Origin: Prevotellaceae bacterium
GTDB lineage: Bacteria; Bacteroidota; Bacteroidia; Bacteroidales; Bacteroidaceae
NCBI GenBank assembly: GCA_022508635.1
Contig: JAFLUV010000103.1
Span: 1 to 8,474, forward strand
DNA length: 8,474 nucleotides
Direction of reading: 5' to 3'
Numbering within the stretch: the first letter of the stretch is position 1; each line of letters opens with the position of its first letter. The translations under genes were made by a program, and so were the position numbers. The notes beneath the pieces are model-generated. The model was not told the DNA's origin, did not search any database, and saw only the letters and a program-made list of their open reading frames with translations. This document shows, in pieces, positions 1 to 5,605 of the stretch.

Positions 1-7
1 GCAAGGA

Positions 8-40
8 AAAGGCTGAATCCTTTGTCGGGATTCAGCCTTT
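8..40 (-). terminator. Hairpin terminator, probably bidirectional
   Basis: A perfect 13-bp inverted repeat (8-20 paired with 28-40, core GGCTGAATCC/GGATTCAGCC) encloses a 7-nt loop. A run of A (7-10) sits on one side and TTT (38-40) on the other, so transcripts of either strand end the stem in U residues, though neither U-tract is long. It lies 115 nt beyond the stop of the minus-strand gene at 155-1411 and is the natural terminator for it. It could also serve a plus-strand gene ending left of the window. The stem is seen directly; the function is inferred. Confidence 0.75.
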
Positions 41-72
41 GTCGTTGCCGCTGTGGTTGCTGCGGACGGTGT

Positions 73-154
73 TGCTGCCTTGGATGCGCGGCCCGGCTTC
101 TGTGCGGGTCGGGCGGATGCTGCCTTGGATGTGCGGGCCGGCTTCTGTGGGGTG
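73..154. repeat. Two-copy direct repeat, 45-bp period
   Basis: Positions 73-109 and 118-154 are a 37-nt direct repeat with three mismatches (87/132, 92/137, 105/150), separated by 8 nt. The 45-nt period is exactly 15 codons. On the minus strand the repeats lie in the same frame as the gene that stops at 155, and that frame stays open for 40 codons after the stop until a TGA at 32-34 inside the terminator stem. Read that way, the copies share the residues TEAGP-x-IQGS. Whether this is untranslated 3' DNA, a decayed C-terminus or a readthrough extension cannot be told from the sequence. Confidence 0.7.
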
Positions 155-1411
155 TCAGTCGACTTTTATCATGTAGGGGTAGCGCTCGGGGAGGGATGAG
201 GGGTCGTATGTCTTGGCGGGGCAGCCGACGACGACGAGGTAGAGCTTCTTGACGTTGCCGGGGTTGGTGTAGGAGAGGGTGTGCTTGGCGGCCGAGACGG
301 CAGGGAGGTATGCGGGGTTGTTCTCGTGGTCGACTGCGACGAGGCGGTAGCGGTAGGCGGCACGGGCTTCCTTCGTGAGTGCGCGGAAGCGTACCTTGAC
401 GGTCTTGCCGGCGGGCGGGAGTGTGACTTCGACGGCGTTGAAGCCGTAGGTCTCGGGGACGCTGAGGGGCTTCTGCCATCCGTCGAGCGTGTCGCGCATC
501 TGGGTCTGGAGCTCGCAGGAGTAGCGGCGGCTGTCGTTGCGCTTGCCGGGGAAGTCGAAGGTGAGGAGGCGGCTGTAGCAGTCGAGCAGCTGGTCGGAGA
601 GCTGCGCTGCGTCTGCGTTGTACATGCGCATGTATGCCTGGGTGAAGTCCTCTTCGCGCTTCTTGCCGCGGAACATGTCGGCCATGAAGGTGAGGCCGTG
701 CAGCTGGCTCCAGTGCTCGAGGACGTAGGGGGCGTGGTACATGTTGTCGGGGTGGAAGAGGCTGAGGTGCGTGGCCTGGCGGAAGGCTTCCCAGTGGTAG
801 TACTCGTCGGTGGTCCAGCGTGGGTTGACTTGCCAGAGCATCCACTGGGCGCCGGTCTCGACGATGCTGCCGCGCACGCCCTGTGACTGTCCGTCGCAGG
901 TTATCTGGTGCTGGAAGGCGTGGCCCAGCTCGTGGGCGATGCAGTTGAGCGTCTTGTCGCGGATGCGCCTCGGGGTGATCCAGAGTGCGCCGATGGTGTT
1001 GTCGTAGCTGCCGCCGTAGGCGGTGCTCTCGAGCGAGTACTTGAGCATGACCATCATCCTGTACCGCTCGGCATTGCTGCCTGGCAGGAGGAAGCCCATC
1101 ATGTCGCGGTAGACGCCGTAGAAGTACTCGAGGCGGGCGAGCAGGTTGTCCAGGTCGACGGTCATGGGCTGCCCGTCGAGCTCGGGCGCCTGGCTCAGGT
1201 CGTCGCCGAAGCCTTTCTCCCAGAAGCAGACGACGTTCGGCGTGCAGGCCATGCGGTGGTAGCTCCACTGGGACTCCTTGTCGGTGAAGTCGTTGTCGCG
1301 CAGCTCCCTCGGTATGTAGATCTCCTTTCCCTTGGGGATCATGCGGTCGTCCTGCGCCTGCATGCCGAGCGTGACGGCAAGGATGCATGCAAGTGCGGCC
1401 GGGCGTCTCAT
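155..1411 (-). CDS. Secreted HELGH-motif protein, DUF6055-like putative zinc metallopeptidase
   Basis: This encodes a 418-residue protein exported by the Sec route. Residues 1-19 form a signal peptide (RR n-region, hydrophobic core AALACILAVTLG, cleavage expected after MQA); there is no lipobox Cys. A W-S-Y-H segment near 49-52 and WEKGFG at 64-69 recall Bacteroidetes DUF6055 proteins. HELGH at 160-164 is an HExxH zinc motif, and Glu185 (IVETGAQW), 21 residues beyond it, could be a third, gluzincin-like ligand. Residues from about 330 to the end look beta-rich and may be an accessory domain. The family name is from memory; peptidase activity and substrate are inferred. Start choice: GAAGG at 1423-1419 lies 7 nt before ATG 1411, and the signal peptide then starts correctly. 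The frame is open upstream with further ATGs at 1456, 1477, 1498, 1519, 1540 and 1546, so a start at 1540/1546 (about 461-463 aa) is a real alternative. Confidence 0.75.
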   Translation of the reverse strand: MRRPAALACILAVTLGMQAQDDRMIPKGKEIYIPRELRDNDFTDKESQWSYHRMACTPNVVCFWEKGFGDDLSQAPELDGQPMTVDLDNLLARLEYFYGVYRDMMGFLLPGSNAERYRMMVMLKYSLESTAYGGSYDNTIGALWITPRRIRDKTLNCIAHELGHAFQHQITCDGQSQGVRGSIVETGAQWMLWQVNPRWTTDEYYHWEAFRQATHLSLFHPDNMYHAPYVLEHWSQLHGLTFMADMFRGKKREEDFTQAYMRMYNADAAQLSDQLLDCYSRLLTFDFPGKRNDSRRYSCELQTQMRDTLDGWQKPLSVPETYGFNAVEVTLPPAGKTVKVRFRALTKEARAAYRYRLVAVDHENNPAYLPAVSAAKHTLSYTNPGNVKKLYLVVVGCPAKTYDPSSLPERYPYMIKVD

Positions 1412-1429
1412 TCGGATGCCTTCAGCGTG

Positions 1430-1540
1430 CGTCGTATGCGTCAGGGTGCCTTTCATGTGCGTTAAGATGCCTTTCATGTGCGTTAGGATGTCTTTCATGT
1501 GTGTTAAGATGCCTTTCATGTGTGTTAGGATGTCTTTCAT
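1430..1540. repeat. 21-bp tandem array with an in-frame ATG per unit
   Basis: Four full 21-bp units run 1451-1471, 1472-1492, 1493-1513 and 1514-1534, with the start of a fifth at 1535-1540 (TTTCAT at every junction) and a degenerate unit at 1430-1450 (14 of 21 matches). Units alternate between GTTAAGATGCC and GTTAGGATGTC, giving a 42-bp higher-order period. On the minus strand each unit reads as seven codons, M-K-(G/D)-I-L-T-H, in frame with the downstream secreted-protein gene, and each begins with ATG. Because 21 is divisible by three, gain or loss of a unit would keep the frame. There are no variable spacers, so this is not a CRISPR array. Confidence 0.9.
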
Positions 1541-1570
1541 ATACATTATATATAATATTAGGTTTGTGCG

Positions 1571-1664
1571 TAGCTGTCTGTCGGGTTGTCCGTGCCTGTC
1601 GTATCGGGTCGTCCGTAGCTGCCGTATCGGGTTCGTCCGTAGGTTGTCGTATCGGGTCTGCCCG
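1571..1664. repeat. ~23-bp imperfect tandem array, four units
   Basis: Four adjacent units lie at 1571-1592, 1593-1615, 1616-1639 and 1640-1664 (22, 23, 24 and 25 bp). They share the core TCGGGT, beginning at 1581, 1604, 1627 and 1652; the last three extend it to GTATCGGGT. Most units end in GTCCG. Unlike the neighbouring 21-bp array, the spacing does not preserve a reading frame, which argues against a coding role. The array lies directly downstream of the minus-strand promoter, so it should be transcribed as the start of that leader. It could be a protein-binding array, a structured leader or neutral slippage DNA. Confidence 0.8.
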
Positions 1665-1675
1665 GAAATCCGGCA

Positions 1676-1706
1676 CAAATATACGGAAAAATCCTGAGAC
1701 GCCAAT
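1676..1706 (-). promoter_or_regulatory. Bacteroidetes-type promoter for the secreted-protein gene
   Basis: On the minus strand, TATATTTG (1683 to 1676) fits the TAnnTTTG -7 box of Bacteroidetes primary-sigma promoters, and ATTG (1706 to 1703) lies 19 nt upstream in the -33 position. Both elements and their spacing fit the consensus. A transcript starting just downstream would have a leader of roughly 260 nt before ATG 1411, containing both tandem arrays. It also means the furthest upstream in-frame ATG, at 1705, cannot be the start. Confidence 0.65.
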
Positions 1707-1804
1707 GCCTCCGGCCCTTGCTTTTCGCGAAAGGGACTGCAGGACGTTTGGCCGTAAAAGAGAAAATAATGAGCCGGCGTATAGGCACTATGAACTTTTT
1801 TTCG

Positions 1805-1812
1805 TACCTTTG
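1805..1812 (+). promoter_or_regulatory. -7 box of the lepA promoter
   Basis: TACCTTTG at 1805-1812 matches the Bacteroidetes -7 consensus TAnnTTTG exactly and is 24 nt upstream of the lepA ATG, giving a short leader. No TTG lies at the expected -33 distance, where the sequence reads ATAGGC. The box is therefore good but the promoter is incomplete by consensus. Confidence 0.6.
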
Positions 1813-1836
1813 CAGAAGTATTTTATTGATTCTTAC

Positions 1837-3618
1837 ATGCAAAACATACGCAACTTCTGCATCATAGCTCACATTGACCACGGCAAGAGCACGCTGGCAG
1901 ACCGCCTGCTGGAACACACCAAGACCATTGCGGTGACGAAAGGACAGATGCTCGACGACATGGACCTGGAGCAGGAACGCGGCATCACCATCAAGAGCCA
2001 TGCCATACAGATGGAGTACGCTCATGGCGGACAGAAGTACGTCCTCAACCTCATCGACACGCCGGGACACGTGGACTTCAGCTACGAGGTGAGCCGGAGC
2101 ATCGCCGCCTGCGAGGGCGCACTGCTCGTGGTGGACGCTACGCAGGGCGTACAGGCCCAGACCATCAGTAACCTCTACATGGCCATCGACCACGACCTGG
2201 AGATAATCCCCGTCATCAACAAGTGCGACATGCCCAACGCCATGCCCGAAGAGGTGGAGGACGAAATCGTCGACCTCATCGGCTGCAAGCACGAGGAAAT
2301 CATCCGTGCCAGCGGCAAGACGGGCATGGGCGTGGAGGAGATACTGAAGGCCGTAGTAGAGCGCATCCCTTGTCCGAAGGGCGACGAGAACGCTCCGCTT
2401 CAGGCACTTATCTTCGACTCCGTGTTCAACTCCTTCCGCGGCATCATTGCCTACTTCAAGATTGTGAACGGCACGATGCGGAGCGGCGACCAGGTGCAGT
2501 TCATCAACACCGGCAAGGTGTACAAGGCAGACGAAATCGGCGTGCTGAAGATGGAAATGATGCCCAGGCAGGTGCTCGCGTGCGGCGACGTGGGATACAT
2601 CGTCTCAGGCATCAAGACGGCAACGGAGGTCAAGGTCGGCGACACCATCACCACCGTCGAAAGCCCCTGCCGCGAGGCTATTGCAGGCTTCGAGGAGGTC
2701 AAGCCGATGGTCTTTGCCGGCGTCTATCCCATCGAGACGGAGGACTTCGAGAACCTGCGCGCTTCGCTCGAAAAGCTGCAACTCAACGATGCCAGCCTCA
2801 CCTTCCAGCCTGAAAGCTCCGTTGCCCTCGGCTTCGGCTTCCGTTGCGGCTTCCTCGGACTGCTGCACATGGAAATCATACAGGAAAGGCTTGACCGGGA
2901 GTTTAACATGGACGTCATCACCACCGTCCCCAACGTCTCCTATCTCGTCTATGACAAGCACGGAACGGTCACCGAAGTGCACAACCCCGGCGGAATGCCT
3001 GACCAGACACTCATTGACCACATCGAGGAACCATATATCCGCGCCTCCGTCATCACGACGGCAAACTTCATCGGCCCCATCATGACGCTCTGCCTTGGCA
3101 AGCGCGGCGAACTCCTCAAGCAGGAATACATCAGCGGCAATCGTGTCGAGCTGCAATATGCGATGCCCCTGGGCGAGATAGTCATCGACTTCTACGACAA
3201 GCTCAAGAGCATCAGCAAGGGATATGCCTCCTTCGACTACCACCAGGACGGCTATCGCCCCAGCAAGCTCGTCAAGATGGACATCCTGCTCAACGGCGAG
3301 CCCGTCGATGCCCTTTCCACACTGACGCACTTTGACAATGCCGAGAGTTTTGGCAGAAGGATGTGCGAGAAGCTGAAGGAACTCCTGCCGCGCCAACAGT
3401 TCGACATCGCGATACAAGCAGCTATCGGCGCCAAGATCATCGCCCGCGAAACCGTGAAGCAGGTGCGCAAGGACGTACTCGCCAAATGCTATGGCGGTGA
3501 CGTCAGCCGTAAGCGCAAGCTCCTTGAAAAGCAGAAGAGAGGCAAGAAGCGCATGAAGCAGATAGGCAACGTGCAGGTGCCGCAGAAAGCCTTCCTTGCC
3601 GTGCTGAAGTTAGACTAA
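1837..3618 (+). CDS. lepA: Elongation factor 4 (LepA), back-translocating ribosomal GTPase
   Basis: LepA is an EF-G-like GTPase that binds ribosomes, can back-translocate tRNAs under stress and has been linked to 30S biogenesis and initiation. The 593-residue length is normal for the family. The G domain is intact: P-loop AHIDHGKST (11-19), switch ERGITIK (47-53), DTPGH (74-78), NKCD (128-131) and the G5-like ASGK (158-161). The EF-G-like segment GFRCGFLGLLHMEI starts near residue 334. The basic LepA-specific C-terminal domain ends the protein (SRKRKLLEKQKRGKKRMKQI from 557). ATG 1837 is chosen because the family N-terminus (QNIRNFCIIAHIDHGKST) begins here; the frame is open further upstream, but through the promoter and repeat DNA. 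Codons are strongly C-ending. It appears monocistronic, with a 140-bp gap before the next gene. Confidence 0.97.
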   Translation: MQNIRNFCIIAHIDHGKSTLADRLLEHTKTIAVTKGQMLDDMDLEQERGITIKSHAIQMEYAHGGQKYVLNLIDTPGHVDFSYEVSRSIAACEGALLVVDATQGVQAQTISNLYMAIDHDLEIIPVINKCDMPNAMPEEVEDEIVDLIGCKHEEIIRASGKTGMGVEEILKAVVERIPCPKGDENAPLQALIFDSVFNSFRGIIAYFKIVNGTMRSGDQVQFINTGKVYKADEIGVLKMEMMPRQVLACGDVGYIVSGIKTATEVKVGDTITTVESPCREAIAGFEEVKPMVFAGVYPIETEDFENLRASLEKLQLNDASLTFQPESSVALGFGFRCGFLGLLHMEIIQERLDREFNMDVITTVPNVSYLVYDKHGTVTEVHNPGGMPDQTLIDHIEEPYIRASVITTANFIGPIMTLCLGKRGELLKQEYISGNRVELQYAMPLGEIVIDFYDKLKSISKGYASFDYHQDGYRPSKLVKMDILLNGEPVDALSTLTHFDNAESFGRRMCEKLKELLPRQQFDIAIQAAIGAKIIARETVKQVRKDVLAKCYGGDVSRKRKLLEKQKRGKKRMKQIGNVQVPQKAFLAVLKLD

Positions 3619-3693
3619 AGAAATATCCCGAAGCCCTTCGCCGGGAGAAATAGGAAGCATCAAGACGTACAGAAAGAAACAAGTAAAAACACA

Positions 3694-3726
3694 ATTGCCA
3701 AATTCCCTGCAATTCTTTCTCCTTTG
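3694..3726 (+). promoter_or_regulatory. Possible promoter of the crp-like/hpt unit
   Basis: ATTG at 3694-3697 is followed after 21 nt by CTCCTTTG at 3719-3726. The TTTG half of the -7 box and the spacing fit the Bacteroidetes consensus, but the box starts with CT instead of TA. It lies 32 nt upstream of the regulator's ATG, in the 140-bp gap after lepA, where a promoter is expected. It is a candidate only. Confidence 0.35.
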
Positions 3727-3758
3727 TGAGAAGAACGGGATAAAAGACAATATCTCAG

Positions 3759-4400
3759 ATGGACAGACGCCGAGAAATAGCAAGGGAGATAGCCCGGATC
3801 TATTGCCCTTTGACACCGCCAGCAGTTGATGTGCTGGGCTCTATTCTTGTTCCCTTGAAGTTCCAGAAGGGGGAGACTATCCTGGAGGAGGGAAGCGTCT
3901 GCCGCGCTCTTTATTTCGTCGAGAAAGGGATGGCAAGGCAGTATTACTACAAGAACAAGAAGGATGTCACCGAACATTTCTCCTTTGAGGGACGCATCAT
4001 CTTTTGCATTGAGAGCTTCCTTAAGCAGGAGCCCAGCCGGCTTATTGTAGAGGCACTTGAGAACACGAAGCTCTATGCCATTCCTCACGATGATCTCTTC
4101 AACCTTATGGTTCGCAACCAGGAGATGGAGATGCTCTACCGTAAAATCCTGGAGCACGTGGCTATCAGTAGTCAGGAGCATGCAGACAGCCAGCGCTTTG
4201 AGAATGCCGCAGAACGCTACGAGCGTCTGTTGCGTGAGAAACCTGAGATAGTCCTGCGTGCGCCCATGGTGCATATCGCCAGCTTCCTGCAGATGACGCC
4301 GGAAACTCTTAGCCGTGTGCGCGGAGCGACTTCTTTAGGGAGTGCGAAGAATACTACACGGGATCAGAACGATGCTTGGTGGACGTATACACACAACTGA
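3759..4400 (+). CDS. Crp/Fnr-family transcriptional regulator
   Basis: A 213-residue regulator with an N-terminal cyclic-nucleotide-binding-type beta-roll (about 30-115; KGETILEEG at 37-45 and the YFVEKGMAR strand-turn at 52-60) and a C-terminal winged helix. The recognition region IASFLQMTPETLSRVRG (173-189) is the typical Crp-family HTH. There is no N-terminal Cys cluster, so an Fnr-type iron-sulfur sensor is unlikely. The cAMP-contacting residues of true Crp are not evident, so the effector is unknown, as for most Bacteroidetes members. About 24 residues (from A190, including WWTYTHN) follow the HTH and look lineage-specific. The stop is 6 bp before hpt, so the two are almost certainly co-transcribed. 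Base composition is lower in GC than lepA. The family is sure; targets are unknown. Confidence 0.9.
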   Translation: MDRRREIAREIARIYCPLTPPAVDVLGSILVPLKFQKGETILEEGSVCRALYFVEKGMARQYYYKNKKDVTEHFSFEGRIIFCIESFLKQEPSRLIVEALENTKLYAIPHDDLFNLMVRNQEMEMLYRKILEHVAISSQEHADSQRFENAAERYERLLREKPEIVLRAPMVHIASFLQMTPETLSRVRGATSLGSAKNTTRDQNDAWWTYTHN

Positions 4401-4406
4401 GGAACG

Positions 4407-4967
4407 ATGCAGGGGGACAAGGTAATCAGAGTGCTGGACAAGGAGTTTGTTGTCTCTTTCACTGAGGAGGAGATAAGGAAGGAGATAAGACGTGTTGCTG
4501 CGGAAATCAATGCTGACTACGAGGGACGTGAGGTGATTTTTCTTGCAGTCCTTAATGGTTCCTTTATGTTTGCTGCTGACTTGTTGCGCGAGATCAGGGT
4601 GCCTTGCGAGATATCTTTCGTGAAGTTTGCCTCCTATCGGGGGACTTGCTCTACAGGCTGTGTACGGGAGGTGATGGGTCTTGACGTTGACATTGCGGGT
4701 CGTCCTGTCATTGTCCTGGAGGATATCGTTGACTCGGGGCTTACGATGCTGCATGTACTTGAGACTTTGAGGGAGAGAGAGCCTGCCAGCATTGATGTCT
4801 GTACGCTTTTGCTCAAGCCAGAGAGGCTTCAGGCTGCCCTTGACGTGCGTTACTGCTGCAAGCGGATTCCTGCGGACTTCATCGTAGGCTATGGCTTGGA
4901 TTATGACGGATACGGACGTGAGTTGAGGGATATCTATACGCTTAGACAGGAGCAATCAGTCAACTGA
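4407..4967 (+). CDS. hpt: Hypoxanthine phosphoribosyltransferase
   Basis: This cytosolic type I phosphoribosyltransferase joins hypoxanthine (usually also guanine) to PRPP, giving IMP or GMP in purine salvage. At 186 residues it has the usual bacterial length. The PRPP-binding motif VIVLEDIVDSGLTM (101-114) carries the paired acidic residues E105-D106 and the DSG phosphate loop. LNGS (49-52) is the cis-peptide loop contacting pyrophosphate, SFVKFASY (70-77) precedes the flexible loop, and the purine site includes the base-stacking stretch FIVGYGLDYDG (158-168). GAGGA at 4399-4403 overlaps the preceding stop and may act as a close Shine-Dalgarno. It follows the Crp-like gene by 6 bp and precedes adk by 59 bp. 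I see no missing catalytic residue. Confidence 0.94.
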   Translation: MQGDKVIRVLDKEFVVSFTEEEIRKEIRRVAAEINADYEGREVIFLAVLNGSFMFAADLLREIRVPCEISFVKFASYRGTCSTGCVREVMGLDVDIAGRPVIVLEDIVDSGLTMLHVLETLREREPASIDVCTLLLKPERLQAALDVRYCCKRIPADFIVGYGLDYDGYGRELRDIYTLRQEQSVN

Positions 4968-5026
4968 GCGGGAATACTCAATCAATGAAATAGGAATAAT
5001 CAACTAATTAAATTATTATATAAGTA

Positions 5027-5605
5027 ATGAAGAATGTTATTATCTTTGGTGCGCCGGGTTCTGGAAAGGGCACCTACAGTGAGGCTATCGTGGAGCGCTA
5101 TGGTATGGGACATATTAGTACAGGTGACGTACTGCGTGCCGAGATTAAGAATGAAACCGAACTTGGCAAAGTGGCGCAAGGATACATCTCAAACGGTCAG
5201 CTCATCCCTGATGAACTGATGATCGACATCCTGGCCAAGACATACGATGCGCTTCCTGCGGGCAAGGGTGTCATCTTCGACGGTTTCCCGCGCACCATCG
5301 CCCAGGCAGAAGCCTTGAAGAAAATGCTCTGCGAGCGCGGCGACGATATGGGCGTGATGGTTGAGCTGGTGGTTGAGGAGGACGTCCTTATGGCGCGCTT
5401 GCTGAATCGTGCCAAGGAGCAGGGGCGTGCTGATGATAATGAGGAGACAATCAGGAAGCGCTTTGAGGTCTATCGCAGCCAGACGGCTCCGCTGGCGGAG
5501 TGGTTTGAACGCGAGGGCATCCGGAACACTTTCCGCTGGTCTGAGGATATGACTAAGGAGGGGATGCTGGCATCGATCTATGCCTTGCTCGATACTTTGG
5601 GATAA
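5027..5605 (+). CDS. adk: Adenylate kinase, short (LID-less) form
   Basis: Adenylate kinase catalyses ATP + AMP to 2 ADP and sets the adenylate balance in the cytosol. The P-loop GAPGSGKGT is at 8-16, the AMP-binding segment HISTGDVLRAEI at 29-40 and FDGFPRT at 84-90. Instead of the ~30-residue zinc-type LID insertion, a short loop (R128-AKEQGRADDNEETIRKR, 128-145) carries the arginines that close over ATP, so this is the 192-residue short form common in Bacteroidetes. The ATG follows an AT-rich stretch (about 5003-5026) with no Shine-Dalgarno, typical for this phylum. A 59-bp gap separates it from hpt, and it overlaps obg by one base (TAATG at 5603-5607), implying translational coupling. All key residues are present. 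Confidence 0.96.
   Translation: MKNVIIFGAPGSGKGTYSEAIVERYGMGHISTGDVLRAEIKNETELGKVAQGYISNGQLIPDELMIDILAKTYDALPAGKGVIFDGFPRTIAQAEALKKMLCERGDDMGVMVELVVEEDVLMARLLNRAKEQGRADDNEETIRKRFEVYRSQTAPLAEWFEREGIRNTFRWSEDMTKEGMLASIYALLDTLG

Larger units (their letters stand above)
1412..1836. other. Divergent intergenic region between the secreted-protein gene and lepA
   Basis: These 425 bp separate two divergently transcribed genes. From left to right they hold a 21-bp tandem array (about 1430-1540), an AT-rich island with the perfect palindrome ATTATATATAAT (1545-1556), a ~23-bp imperfect tandem array (1571-1664), a minus-strand promoter (1676-1706), about 100 bp with no pattern I recognise, and the lepA -7 box (1805-1812). 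Both arrays lie inside the predicted 5' leader of the minus-strand transcript. No tRNA, riboswitch or small gene was recognised. Confidence 0.7.

Noticed and set aside
281..1465. Long plus-strand open frames (281-886 and 908-1465) opposite the secreted-protein gene
   Set aside because: They are antisense to a gene with a clear signal peptide, zinc motif and promoter. Their translations are low-complexity V/A/E/G-rich, as expected from the complement of GC-rich codons.
1559..1566. TAGGTTTG on the plus strand as a second lepA promoter
   Set aside because: It matches TAnnTTTG, but the -33 position has only TTTC inside the repeat array. It would give a ~270-nt leader when a better-placed box exists at 1805.
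1430..1664. CRISPR-like array
   Set aside because: Units are directly adjacent with no unique spacers, are imperfect, and no cas genes are present.
1387..1836. Upstream extension of the lepA frame by 150 codons
   Set aside because: It runs through tandem repeats and the lepA -7 box. The family N-terminus begins at 1837, and the extension is Cys/Leu/Ser-rich repeat translation.
2605..3417. Minus-strand 270-codon open frame inside lepA
   Set aside because: It is entirely antisense to conserved lepA and shows no recognisable motif; a GC-rich shadow frame.
3626..3646. Hairpin after lepA (TCCCG/CGGGA) as terminator
   Set aside because: The stem is only 5 bp with an 11-nt loop and no U-run follows; too weak to annotate.
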